Shown here: one piece after another, positions 33,293-42,246 of the stretch
Numbering within the stretch: the stretch's first letter is position 1
Layout: each line of letters starts with the position of its first letter
NCBI GenBank assembly: GCA_017744365.1
Contig: JAGIBL010000002.1
Coordinates: 62,001 to 126,000 of the forward strand
Direction: 5' to 3'
Source: Nocardioidaceae bacterium
GTDB taxonomy: Bacteria; Actinomycetota; Actinomycetes; Propionibacteriales; Nocardioidaceae
DNA: 64,000 nt
The notes under the pieces: generated by a model
What the model was told of the DNA's origin: nothing
Databases searched by the model: none
The model's input: the letters and a program-made list of their open reading frames with translations, nothing else
Translations under genes and position numbers: made by a program

Positions 33293-36200
33293 TCAGCCGC
33301 GCGTGAGGATCGAGGCCAGTCGCGAGGGGCGCAGCCACACCGCCGGGTCGTGCTGCTTGCACGCCTCCAGGAGCACGTTGTCCGACTGCAGCAGGAAGGG
33401 GACGCCGGACGACGCCTCCTGCCACGCCTCCTCGACGTCCTCCGGCCTCAGCGCTCCCAGCACCGGCGCGTGCGGGACCTCGGCGGCGCGCGCATCGTCC
33501 GCCGCTTCGGACTCCGGCGTGCCGGCGACGAAGTCCAGTGCCACCGCGGCGCGCATCACCGCCTCCTCGACCACGGTGGGCACCAGGAAGAGCCCGAGTG
33601 CGTCCACGACGGGCTCGGCGCCGAAGGACTTGATCGCCATCCCCAGCCAGAGCAGGAAGGGCACACCGTCCAGGTACTCGCTCACCGACCGCCTGTCGTG
33701 CATCAGGTCGGCGACCTGCTCGTGCAGCCACGTCGCGGCGAACCCGGACATCGCGTCGGAGTCCCAGCTCGGCGACCGCGCCGCCGACAGCTCCCGCGCG
33801 GCTCGCGCCCGCTCGTCCTCGGTGAGGGACGCGGCGGCGAGGAGGTCGGGCCAGGACAGGAGCTGGGTCTGGACCAGAGCCAGGGCCAGCAGGCTGGCCT
33901 GGGTCTCGAGGAGAGTGTCCAGCCCGGAGCCGACACACTGCCGAACCTGTGCGGCCACCTCCGGCGACTCGAGCCAGGGCTCGAGCGCGAGGTAGGGCCC
34001 CCTGTTCCAGTTGTGCTCCTCGTTGCCCGAGCCCGACGCCTCGCGCCACAGCCAGGCCGGGACCGGCCTCGCGGTCCTCAGGTGCCAGACGAGCGCCGCC
34101 GCCACCAGGTCGTGGTCCCACGACCGCGGCCACCCCCGCATGTCGTCGAGGCGCCGGGCGGCGACGGCGTCCCAGTCGCTCTCACCCGTGCTCGCCGACG
34201 ACATCGTCAGCCAGAAGAGGGTCCGGCCCGGGTCGGGCGCGGTCTCGCCGAGCCTCTCCCGGGACGCGGCACGGTGCACGGCCTCCTCGAACGGAACCGG
34301 GATGGTGCCCCACCTGTCGAGCAGCCGCTGCGCGTGGGAAAGGACGTCGCCGAAGCGGTCGTCGTCGACGAACGCGACGGCCAGATCGGCCCACAGCGAC
34401 TCCGCGCCCTCGTCGTCACTCGTGCCGGCGCTCAGGATCTCGTGCGCGACCCGCAGCCTGCCGCCGGCCATCGCCTGCCGGACCGCACGTTCGACCTCGT
34501 CGGCGCCGCACTCCCGCGCCACCGTGCCGATGCTCGTGACGGTGCCGAGCACGCCGAGCTCCATCATGCCCGAGACGCCGGCGGTGATCTCCCGGTGGAA
34601 GCCGCCGGGGTCCATCACCTTGTCGAGCTTGCGCCGGATGGACTCGAAGTCGGCGCGGCCCAGGTCGTCGGGCAGCCAGGTGGCCACCATCAAGAGCTTC
34701 TCCGCCGCGGGAACGTCCTGCGCGAGCCACGCTCGCACCCGCGTCGCGGCGGAGATGTTCTGCCACGACAGGACCTGCTCGGCCGCACCCGGACCGCGAC
34801 TGATCAGCTCGAGCGCCGCCAGGTCGCCGTCGGTGGGCACGGCGGAGGTCACCGAGATCCGCACGGCCTCGACCAGGCTGGGCCCGGAGAACCGGCCGGC
34901 GAACGGCGCGAGGACGGCGCGCCGGATCTGCGTCGAGGTCTCCTCGCTCGCCGACCGGAGGACGAGCTCGATCACGGCGTCGCGGTCCTCCACCTCGTCG
35001 AGCACGTGCGACAGGTTCCGCGAGCGTCCCACCCAGTCGTCGGTCTCCGTGAACGATGCCGTGGACGGGGCGCCGTTCCTGGCGGCACGGACGACCGACG
35101 CGGCCACCTCGCGCCGCGTGCTCTCCTCGACCCCACCGAGGAACAGGGTGAGCAGGTCGGAACGGGTGTCCTCGCGGTTGCCCGGGTACGGCCACATCTC
35201 CCCCGCGTCCTCCTGGATGTCCCAGGACTCCAGCACGCTCTCCGCGTCGCCGAACACGTCCTGGTCACCATCGAGGAGCTCGCGGACGAACCTCGTCAGC
35301 GCCCACACCTCCGAGTGCAGCCCGAGGGCCTCGGCGGTGCGGGCGAGCCGCTCGGCCGCTTCGCGCAGGTCCTGCAGCTCCTCGGGGGTGTGGTCGCTGC
35401 GCCGGAGACGACGAGCCCGGGTCACCAGCTCGATGAGGTCCTTCCGCGCCCGCCACCCAGTCTCGAAGGTCGCCACCATCCGGGCCCGGTCGGCGCGCTC
35501 CTCGGCGATCCGCTCCGGCGGCAGGTGCCGGCCGACGATCTCCAGGACCTGGGCATCGTGCAGCTCCGGCCACGGCAGGTACGCCAGCAGGACGTGCGCC
35601 GCCCGGGAGGCGCGCTCCGGCCCCAGGTGAGCATGGATCGCGTCCAGCAGCACCCGCACCTGCACGCTCCACTCCGGGTCCAGCACCGGCCAGATCTTCA
35701 GGACCGAGCCGATGTCGCCCCGCATCATCTCCCGTCTCGGCTCTCGGCCGCCCGCGTACACCACCGAACCGCTCGGCACCACGCCTCCGTCGGCATCCGC
35801 CCACCAGCGGGCGACGAGCCGGCGCACGACCCGCTCGGGAGCGAAGGCCAGGACCACGCCGAAGAACTCGGCCCGCCACTCCAGCGCCTGCACCGCCGAG
35901 TCCAGGTCCGCGTCAGAGGCGTCGGGCCCGCAGAACCGCAGCAGGCGAACCCACGAGGCATGAGCGCTGTCCGCATCGGTCTCGACCATGATCGCCAGCT
36001 GGGCCGAGTCCAGCAGCCCGGCGAACACCGCGGGCGCGAGCAGGGCGACCGACGTGCCGTCGACGTTGTCTCCGAGCTGCGCCCGGATGCGCAGGATCGC
36101 CCCCAGCTCGGCCACGTCCGGGACGCCGGCGCCGGCGCCGGCGTCGAACACCTGCCGGAGGTCGGCCACGTACGTCGACCCGGAGTCGACCGAGGCATGT

Positions 36201-38539
36201 GCGGCGATCCACTCCTGGGCACCGGTCACCACCAGCTCACGCACCCGCGCCAGATCGCCCAGCGACAGCAGGTGGCCCACCGCGTGCCGCAACCCGTACC
36301 GGGCCCACCACGCGTCGCCGCCGTCCGCCACGAACGCCAGCGACCGGTCGGCCAAGCGACCTTCAGCGACCCGGACCGCCTCAGCGAGCGCGCTCCCGAA
36401 CGGAGCCGGTCCCGATCCGATCACGCTCCGATGGGTCTCGGCCCGCCACGAGACCCGCCCGTCGTGCACGCCGAACCAGAGCGCCCACTCCTGGGAGGCC
36501 AGCAGGTCGGCGGTGCCGGGCGTCGTCCCCGACAGCTCCTCGATCTCGGCGAACCTCAACGGCTCCCGGGCCGCGAGCAGCACCGACAGCGCCGGCACGC
36601 CGACCCGGGTCCAGTAGTCGAGGCCCACCTTGGCCTGCCACTGGGCCCACCACCGGCTGTAGTAGGCACCCAGCCCCGCGGGCAGCGAGGCCAACGCCTC
36701 CCAGCCGTCTCGTACGACGTCGTCGAGCACGAGCTTCGCGTACAGCCAGGTCGCCGACTCCGCGCGGATCCGCGACAGGAACACCTCGAGCTCCCGGTCG
36801 CCGACGGACACCCCGGCTCGGTCGAGCCGCGACCGCACGAACGCCTCCAGGTCGTCGGCGTTCTCCTCGGCCTCGTCGAGAGCCAGCGGTGCGGCCACGC
36901 CCAGCTGTGCGCAGATCGACGACGGCCGCGAGGTCGAGCAGACGACGCGCACGCCGGGCGGCAGCCGGTCGGGGACGAACAGCGACTGGATCGGCTCACC
37001 GGTCGCCAGCGCGTCCACGTCGTCGAGCAGCAGGACGAAGGGGTCGTCCTCCGCGTGCGCCCGCGCGAGCCGCTCGAGCAGCAGCGGCACGGCGAGCGAC
37101 GGCGGGCCCGACACGTGGCCCGGCGCGAGCGCGTCCGGCACCCCTGCGGTCGCGGCGCTGGCGGCCAGGAGACGCTGCAGGTCGACGGGGTCACCGGTCA
37201 GCCGGCCGAGCAGCAGGGGCCAGCGACGCCCGCGTCCGAGATGCCGCAGGAACGCGGTCTTCCCGTTCCCGGCCCCCGCGGAGACCACGAGGAAGCGCTC
37301 CCGCCCTTCCGTGAGGGCCGCGACGAGCTCGGCCTCGAACGCCTCGCGGCCCACGAACGACGCCGGCGCGTCCTCGCCGTCGAGAAGTCCGCTCTGGAGC
37401 CACAGCAGCCACGGCTCGATCTGCTCGACCACCCAGCCGCGATCGTGCTGGACGAGCTCGGCGAGCTGGCCGAGCAGGAACCCGCTGACCGACCACGGCG
37501 ACCCGTCCAGGCGCGTCCGCCACCGGGCCAGGTCCGACTCGAACGACGGGCCGAGCGCAGCGCCGGCCCACGCGGCCCAGTGGGTCCGCACGGTGACCGC
37601 GTCCGCCGATCCCCAGGAGAGGTCTGCGGTGCCCGCGAGCCGTACGACGTCGGCCACGAGCGCCCCGGCGGGCGTCACCGCGAGCTCGTCGACCTCCAGC
37701 CCGCGCTCGACCACCAGGCCCGCGGCCGCCACGAGCATGCCGGCGTCGGCTGCCGGCGCGGCGAGACGGTCCCCGTCCGGCACCGCCAGCCGCTCGCAGA
37801 GCTCGACTCGGTCGAGTCCGCTGGTCCGGCCGGGTTCCGGGTGCCGGCCGTCGGCGACCAGCGGCACCAGAGCGGAGGTCAGCGCCTGGCCCCACCAGCG
37901 GGTCTCACCGTGGATCCGCTCGTCCAGCTCGCGCACCGAGGGCAGCGCCTCGTGGTCGAGCGACGACAGGAACTCCAGGAAGCGCACCGACCGCAGCCGC
38001 TCCGCCAGGTCGGGTGCCCCGGCCTCGGCGATGCCGAGGGCGTCGGCCACCGTGACCATCGCGGGCGTCAGTCCGCCGGCGGTCAGCGAGTCGGGGCGGA
38101 GCCGGCGTGCCGCGTCGGCGATCTCGACCAGGTCGGGAGCCGGCTGCGTCGAGCACAGCACCAGCTCGACCCGGCTCGCACCCGGGTCACCGGCGTCGTC
38201 GCGGCCCAGGTCGACCCAGGCCTGCCAGAAGCCGGCGAGGACGCCCTCGCGCAGGAGCCGGCGCAGGGTCCAGGCGCCCCGCGCTCCGGACTTGACCTCG
38301 ACGTACCTGGTCGTGCCATCGCCGAGATGGACGATGACGTCGAACGACGACGAGGAGCCGCCGGCGACCGCGGCCTCCCACTCCACCCGAACGGGGGACG
38401 GTCCCGAACCGGACGACCGGGTGAGCATCCGGGCCAGCTGGAGCGCGGCGAACCTGTCCTGGTGGCTGTACCCCGCACCGCCCGCAAGACCGCCCGACCT
38501 GCCCACCCGCACCCCGCCGCTCTCTCGAAGCAGACACAA
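33293..38539 (-). CDS. Giant STAND-type NTPase with N-terminal PD-(D/E)XK nuclease-like domain (Avs-like)
   Basis: Single protein of about 1,748 residues. Residues 20-130 resemble the Cap4/DUF4297 dsDNA endonuclease: GAGYSHQDRFAAL (21-33), VEWE (52-55), then D67 in SFDVIVHLGDG and E81-V-K83 in RYVEVKSG, a D-x13-ExK site. Residues about 395-560 form the NTPase: FVGREA (395-400), Walker A GAGNGKT (422-428), Walker B FVLLLDDVDAL (501-511) and a sensor-like CSTSRP (534-539). The remaining ~1,000 residues are Leu/Ala-rich with frequent Trp and look like helical repeats, the usual ligand-sensing part. The TTG start has no good ribosome site; GTGs at 38,512 or 38,506 are alternatives. No partner gene adjoins it. 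Antiphage defence is inferred from architecture. Confidence 0.8.
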   Translation of the reverse strand: MCLLRESGGVRVGRSGGLAGGAGYSHQDRFAALQLARMLTRSSGSGPSPVRVEWEAAVAGGSSSSFDVIVHLGDGTTRYVEVKSGARGAWTLRRLLREGVLAGFWQAWVDLGRDDAGDPGASRVELVLCSTQPAPDLVEIADAARRLRPDSLTAGGLTPAMVTVADALGIAEAGAPDLAERLRSVRFLEFLSSLDHEALPSVRELDERIHGETRWWGQALTSALVPLVADGRHPEPGRTSGLDRVELCERLAVPDGDRLAAPAADAGMLVAAAGLVVERGLEVDELAVTPAGALVADVVRLAGTADLSWGSADAVTVRTHWAAWAGAALGPSFESDLARWRTRLDGSPWSVSGFLLGQLAELVQHDRGWVVEQIEPWLLWLQSGLLDGEDAPASFVGREAFEAELVAALTEGRERFLVVSAGAGNGKTAFLRHLGRGRRWPLLLGRLTGDPVDLQRLLAASAATAGVPDALAPGHVSGPPSLAVPLLLERLARAHAEDDPFVLLLDDVDALATGEPIQSLFVPDRLPPGVRVVCSTSRPSSICAQLGVAAPLALDEAEENADDLEAFVRSRLDRAGVSVGDRELEVFLSRIRAESATWLYAKLVLDDVVRDGWEALASLPAGLGAYYSRWWAQWQAKVGLDYWTRVGVPALSVLLAAREPLRFAEIEELSGTTPGTADLLASQEWALWFGVHDGRVSWRAETHRSVIGSGPAPFGSALAEAVRVAEGRLADRSLAFVADGGDAWWARYGLRHAVGHLLSLGDLARVRELVVTGAQEWIAAHASVDSGSTYVADLRQVFDAGAGAGVPDVAELGAILRIRAQLGDNVDGTSVALLAPAVFAGLLDSAQLAIMVETDADSAHASWVRLLRFCGPDASDADLDSAVQALEWRAEFFGVVLAFAPERVVRRLVARWWADADGGVVPSGSVVYAGGREPRREMMRGDIGSVLKIWPVLDPEWSVQVRVLLDAIHAHLGPERASRAAHVLLAYLPWPELHDAQVLEIVGRHLPPERIAEERADRARMVATFETGWRARKDLIELVTRARRLRRSDHTPEELQDLREAAERLARTAEALGLHSEVWALTRFVRELLDGDQDVFGDAESVLESWDIQEDAGEMWPYPGNREDTRSDLLTLFLGGVEESTRREVAASVVRAARNGAPSTASFTETDDWVGRSRNLSHVLDEVEDRDAVIELVLRSASEETSTQIRRAVLAPFAGRFSGPSLVEAVRISVTSAVPTDGDLAALELISRGPGAAEQVLSWQNISAATRVRAWLAQDVPAAEKLLMVATWLPDDLGRADFESIRRKLDKVMDPGGFHREITAGVSGMMELGVLGTVTSIGTVARECGADEVERAVRQAMAGGRLRVAHEILSAGTSDDEGAESLWADLAVAFVDDDRFGDVLSHAQRLLDRWGTIPVPFEEAVHRAASRERLGETAPDPGRTLFWLTMSSASTGESDWDAVAARRLDDMRGWPRSWDHDLVAAALVWHLRTARPVPAWLWREASGSGNEEHNWNRGPYLALEPWLESPEVAAQVRQCVGSGLDTLLETQASLLALALVQTQLLSWPDLLAAASLTEDERARAARELSAARSPSWDSDAMSGFAATWLHEQVADLMHDRRSVSEYLDGVPFLLWLGMAIKSFGAEPVVDALGLFLVPTVVEEAVMRAAVALDFVAGTPESEAADDARAAEVPHAPVLGALRPEDVEEAWQEASSGVPFLLQSDNVLLEACKQHDPAVWLRPSRLASILTRG

Positions 38540-38597
38540 CCCGCTTGTCCAGGTTAGCCAGCGACTGAAGACCCTTCCGTGGCGGCCGGGCTTCCGC

Positions 38598-39824
38598 TCA
38601 GGGGCAGCTGCTCCGGGGCGGGTCCCCCGCGAAGACGCGGTGCAGCCAGCGGACGACGCCCGGGATGGCGACCTTCATCGTCGGCACGTGGTCGAGCAGG
38701 GGGTACCGGACCCGCCGCACCTGCGTCCCCAGGCCGCAATAGGCCCGGAACTGGCGCTTGCCGCCGAGTGGGTTGACCATCGTGTCCGAGCCGCCCCAGT
38801 AGAGGTAGACGGGCGCGTGGATCCGGTGCCGGCCCAGGGTGCTGGCGTCCAGCGCGCGCTTGATCCGCGGCAGCGCGACCACCCGCGACGGGGTCAGGCC
38901 CGGCCGGAGCCAGGACCGGATCCGCCGGAACGGGTGGTGCGTGATCATCGTGACCATGCACTGCTCGTCGTTCGACCTGACCGCGGCGAGGCCGGCGGGG
39001 TTGAGCACGTCGAGGAACCCGGCCGCCGGGTAGGCCGTGCCGAGGCCGCGGACCGCGATGAGGAAGAGGTCGACGTACGGGCCGCCGTCGATGAAGCCGA
39101 CCTCGTCCGCGAGCCGGGCCGGGACGCCTCCGGCGGCGACCCCCCTCAGCCGGAGCTCCGGGGTGTAGCTCCGGGCGAGCTCGCCGGCCCACGAGGCGGC
39201 GGCTCCGCCCTCGGAGTAGCCCCAGATCGCGACCGGCGACCGGGTGGTGATGCCCGTGCCGGGGATCTGCCGCGCGGCGCGGACGATGTCGAGGACGTCG
39301 TGGCCCAGCGCCTGGCCGGCGACGTACGGGTGCTGGCGGCCGCTGGTGTAGCCGGCGTAGTCGGTGATCGTGACCGCGTAGCCGGCGGCGAGCAGGGCCT
39401 GCGGCGAGCCGACCTCGTACTCGATGTTCGCGTCGAGCTGCATCGAGGCCGCGCACCGGTGGCCCTGCCCCTGGGTGCCGGGCGCGAAGGTGACCACGGG
39501 ACGGGGACCGGGTCCGCGCCACCGGGTGCGCGGGACCAGCACGGTGCCGGTCGCCACGCTGGCCGGCCCCGGGACCAGGTCGCGGTAGCGCCGGTTCGCG
39601 CCGGTCGAGGTGTACATGACCTCGTAGCCGGTGGCCTGCAGGCGGAGCAGGTTGAGGGCCGGCAGCGGCCGCTGGCGGACCAGCGTCCCGTGCGGGCCGC
39701 GGGGCAGCACGCTCGGCGTGTCGTAAAAGGCCGGCCCGGAGGCGCTGGTCGGTGTCGCCACGCTGAGCACGCCCAGCGCCAGGGCGAGGGCGGCCAGGAC
39801 GGCCGTGGTTCGGCGACGCGTCAT
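38598..39824 (-). CDS. Secreted lipase-family alpha/beta hydrolase
   Basis: Extracellular hydrolase of 408 residues. An N-terminal signal peptide (basic MTRRRT, Ala/Leu core, cleavage near TSASG at 25-30) is clear. The nucleophile is S204 in WGYSEGGAAA; probable acid and base lie in WGGSDTMVN and LLDHVPTM. The blocks VVTFAPGTQGQGHRCAAS and DYAGYTSGRQHPYVAG fit the secretory lipase (LIP) family seen in actinobacteria. Two cysteines near the C-terminus (YCGLG and SSCP) may form a disulphide. It follows the carboxylesterase by nine bases, so the two are probably cotranscribed. Confidence 0.88.
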   Translation of the reverse strand: MTRRRTTAVLAALALALGVLSVATPTSASGPAFYDTPSVLPRGPHGTLVRQRPLPALNLLRLQATGYEVMYTSTGANRRYRDLVPGPASVATGTVLVPRTRWRGPGPRPVVTFAPGTQGQGHRCAASMQLDANIEYEVGSPQALLAAGYAVTITDYAGYTSGRQHPYVAGQALGHDVLDIVRAARQIPGTGITTRSPVAIWGYSEGGAAASWAGELARSYTPELRLRGVAAGGVPARLADEVGFIDGGPYVDLFLIAVRGLGTAYPAAGFLDVLNPAGLAAVRSNDEQCMVTMITHHPFRRIRSWLRPGLTPSRVVALPRIKRALDASTLGRHRIHAPVYLYWGGSDTMVNPLGGKRQFRAYCGLGTQVRRVRYPLLDHVPTMKVAIPGVVRWLHRVFAGDPPRSSCP

Positions 39825-39833
39825 CGTGGCTCC

Positions 39834-41168
39834 TCAGCTCATCCGGTGCAGGTACGACGTCGCGGCCGGCATGGTCCCGTCGTGCGCGAACCGTGCCCAG
39901 GCGGCCCGCAGCTCGCGCCCGATCGGGAGGCGCTCGTCGAGGTGCCCGGCGTACTCGCCGAGCATCGGGGCGTCGGCCCAGTCGGCGTCCTCGCCGAACA
40001 GGAACGGCAGCTCGATGCAGTGCGGCGAGCCGAACTCGGTGTGCCCGGGCCTCCAGTCCAACCGGTAGTGCCCGGCGGTGCCTCCGGCCGCTCGCCAGCC
40101 CTTCGCCATCCGTCGGGCGGGCCGGTCGAAGAGCCGCGCGGTCGCGATCTTGGAGACGCCGGTCAGGATCAGCCGCCCGAGCGGTCCCAGCCGTCTCAGC
40201 CTCCCGTAGACCGGGTCGATCTGCACGAACGGCAGGGCGTCGTCGTGGGTGTGCAGCAGGAGGAGCTCGACCTCCGGGGCCCGGCGCGCGACGACGGCCG
40301 CCTCCTCGTCCTCGGCGGGAAGCGGGAACTCGCCGTAGTGGAATCCGAGCGGCATCCCGCCGGTCCAGCCGAACTTCCGGCCCACGCTCGCGGCGCGCTC
40401 CTGGATCTCGAGCAGCTCATCTGCCGACAGGTCCGCGGGACGGTCGCGCAGCGCCTCGTCGGCGGCGTCGCGGACCGCCCGGTGCAGCGCCGCACGGCCG
40501 CGGCGCATGCCCAGTGGCGCGCTCTGCAGGACGACGCGGCGGAACAGGCCCCGGGCGGGTTCGCTGAGCAGCAGCGAGACCACCGAGTCGCCACCGGCCG
40601 ACTGGCCGAAGAGGGTCACGTCATCCGGGTCGCCGCCGAAGGAGGCGATGTTGCGCGCGACCCACTGCAGCGCGAGCAGCTGGTCGCGCAGCCCGAGGTT
40701 CGTCTCCTCGCCCTCGCGGGTCGGGGTGAGGTAGCCGAAGATGCCGACCCGGTAGCTGACCGTGACCGCCACGACGTCACCCTCGGCCGCCAGGCGCACC
40801 GGCTGGTAGCGGGAGGACTCCCCGCTCCCGGTGACGTAGGCGCCGCCGTGGAGGTAGACCATCACCGGCAGCCCGGCGGCCTCGCGCGGCGCGTGCACGC
40901 TGAGCACCAGGCAGTCCTCGCTCGTGTCGAGCCCCGCGAGCACCACGCCCATCATGTGCTCGAGGAGGTTCGGCACCTGCGGGCAGGAGGGCCCGGGACG
41001 GGTGGTGTCGACGGGCTCGGTCCACGGCTCCACCGCGACCGCCGGGCGGAACCGCTCGGCCCGGCCGTAGCGGACCCCGCGCGCGACGACGAGCTCGTCG
41101 GTCTCGGTGACGACCAGCGGCCCGTCGGCGATCCGCAGCTCCCGGGTGATCGACGTCGCGGAGCCCAT
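39834..41168 (-). CDS. Carboxylesterase (type B/lipase family)
   Basis: Alpha/beta-hydrolase ester hydrolase of 444 residues without signal peptide. The oxyanion hole is HGGAYV (107-112), the nucleophile S190 in TLFGQSAGGDSV, and the EDCLVLSVHAP block is the family signature. The ATG at 41,166-41,168 was chosen; an in-frame GTG a few codons upstream is possible. It lies between the YceI gene and the secreted lipase on the same strand and may process ester products taken up after extracellular lipolysis. Confidence 0.87.
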   Translation of the reverse strand: MGSATSITRELRIADGPLVVTETDELVVARGVRYGRAERFRPAVAVEPWTEPVDTTRPGPSCPQVPNLLEHMMGVVLAGLDTSEDCLVLSVHAPREAAGLPVMVYLHGGAYVTGSGESSRYQPVRLAAEGDVVAVTVSYRVGIFGYLTPTREGEETNLGLRDQLLALQWVARNIASFGGDPDDVTLFGQSAGGDSVVSLLLSEPARGLFRRVVLQSAPLGMRRGRAALHRAVRDAADEALRDRPADLSADELLEIQERAASVGRKFGWTGGMPLGFHYGEFPLPAEDEEAAVVARRAPEVELLLLHTHDDALPFVQIDPVYGRLRRLGPLGRLILTGVSKIATARLFDRPARRMAKGWRAAGGTAGHYRLDWRPGHTEFGSPHCIELPFLFGEDADWADAPMLGEYAGHLDERLPIGRELRAAWARFAHDGTMPAATSYLHRMS

Positions 41169-41181
41169 CTCTGAGCCCACC

Positions 41182-41694
41182 TCAGGCCTGCCTGGTGGCG
41201 CGGGCGGTGACGGTGAGCTCCAGGTGCCGGCCGGCCATCCCCTTGGCAGCGGTGATGCCGTGCGCGTAGCGGTCCACGCGGGCGGTCGCGGAGACGAGGA
41301 GGTCCGTCGCGCCGAGCTCGAGCGACTCGACGGCGAAGTCGGCGGCGGCGGTGACCCCGCGGGCGGTGAGCGTCCCGCGCAGGTGCCAGACGCCGTCCAC
41401 CTGGTCGAAGGCGGTCGAGGTGAACGAGATCGCCGGGTGCGCCTCGGCGTCCAGGAACCTCCGCGACCGCACGTTCCGGTCGCGCGCGCTGCTGCCGGAC
41501 TCGAAGCTCGCCGCGCTCGCGTCGGCCCGGACCGTCGAGCCCTCGTGCGGCACCGCCACGGCGATCTCACCGCCCGTCAGCTCGAAGGTGCCGCGGACGG
41601 TCCCGGTCCCGAAGCGGTGCTTCGCCCGGACGGCGATGCGCGAGCCGGTGGGATCGATACGGTAAACCCCCGGGCCGGGCAGCTGGATGGTCAT
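41182..41694 (-). CDS. YceI-like family protein
   Basis: Lipocalin-like YceI protein of 170 residues, which bind isoprenoid or other apolar ligands in a beta-barrel. The pattern GVYRIDPTGSRIAVRAKH, GTFELTGGEI, RNVRSRRFLDAEAHPAISFTS and VRGTLTARG-type strands is typical. No signal peptide is present, as in many actinobacterial members. The ATG at 41,692-41,694 was chosen because a longer frame would cross the operators. It is divergent from the MarR gene and shares two operator copies with it. Confidence 0.87.
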   Translation of the reverse strand: MTIQLPGPGVYRIDPTGSRIAVRAKHRFGTGTVRGTFELTGGEIAVAVPHEGSTVRADASAASFESGSSARDRNVRSRRFLDAEAHPAISFTSTAFDQVDGVWHLRGTLTARGVTAAADFAVESLELGATDLLVSATARVDRYAHGITAAKGMAGRHLELTVTARATRQA

Positions 41695-41710
41695 GCGAGT
41701 CTCCTTGACG

Positions 41711-41756
41711 TGAACATTCAAGTGAACCGTAGACCCGATTACATGAATGTTCAAGT
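41711..41756. promoter_or_regulatory. Two MarR operator-like sites
   Basis: TGAACATTCAAGT (41711-41723) and TGAATGTTCAAGT (41744-41756) are 13-base sites starting 33 bases apart. Their first ten bases are exact reverse complements of each other and each has TGAA/TTCA arms around a two-base centre. They fill the divergent YceI/MarR promoter region and are probable binding sites for the MarR protein encoded next door. Confidence 0.65.
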
Positions 41757-41768
41757 CATGGAGGTCCG

Positions 41769-42230
41769 ATGCGCTGGCTGAGCGACACCGAGCTGGAGGC
41801 CTGGCGGCCGTTCACCCTGCTCGTGGCGCGGCTGCCGTCGGCCCTGGACCAGCAGCTCCAGCGCGACTCCGGGCTCAGCGTGGTGGAGTACCACGTGCTC
41901 GCCGGTCTGGCCGACGTGCCGGAGCGCAGCATCCGGATGTCGGTGCTGGCGGCCCGGGCGGGCTCCGAGCTCTCCCGGATGTCGCACCTGGTGAAGCGGC
42001 TGGAGAAGCGAGGGCTCGTACGGCGAGAGCCGGACCCCACCGACGGGCGCTACACCCTCGCGATCCTGACCGACCAGGGCGCGAAGCACCTCACCGCGGC
42101 CGCGCCGGGCCACGTCGAGGAGGTGCGCCGGCTGGTGGTCGACGTGCTCTCCGCCGAGGAGCTCGTCGCGCTCGGGAGGATCGCCACCAAGCTCAACGCG
42201 CGCCTCGACGAGCTCGGCGGCCAACCGTGA
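41769..42230 (+). CDS. MarR-family transcriptional regulator
   Basis: Winged-helix regulator of 153 residues. The DNA-binding part runs from LSVVEYHVLAGLADVPERSIRMSVLAARAGSE to RMSHLVKRLEKRGLVRREPDPTDGRYTL, the usual MarR recognition helix and wing. GGAGG lies just before the start. It is divergent from YceI with two matching palindromes between, so it probably represses both itself and YceI (and the esterase/lipase genes downstream) until a lipophilic or phenolic ligand binds. Confidence 0.92.
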   Translation: MRWLSDTELEAWRPFTLLVARLPSALDQQLQRDSGLSVVEYHVLAGLADVPERSIRMSVLAARAGSELSRMSHLVKRLEKRGLVRREPDPTDGRYTLAILTDQGAKHLTAAAPGHVEEVRRLVVDVLSAEELVALGRIATKLNARLDELGGQP

Positions 42231-42246
42231 CCGTCGCCGTCCGGGG

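Noticed and set aside
33257-38557. A plus-strand frame of about 1,766 codons antisense to the giant NTPase gene
   Set aside because: It is an effect of high GC on the opposite strand: composition is dominated by Arg, Gly, Pro and His with no domain or motif, whereas the minus strand has a nuclease site and complete Walker motifs.
38540-38597. CTTCAGTC upstream of the giant NTPase gene as a further XRE-cupin operator
   Set aside because: Only one box is present, without the 19-20-base partner or the nine-base spacing to the start codon, so it is probably chance.
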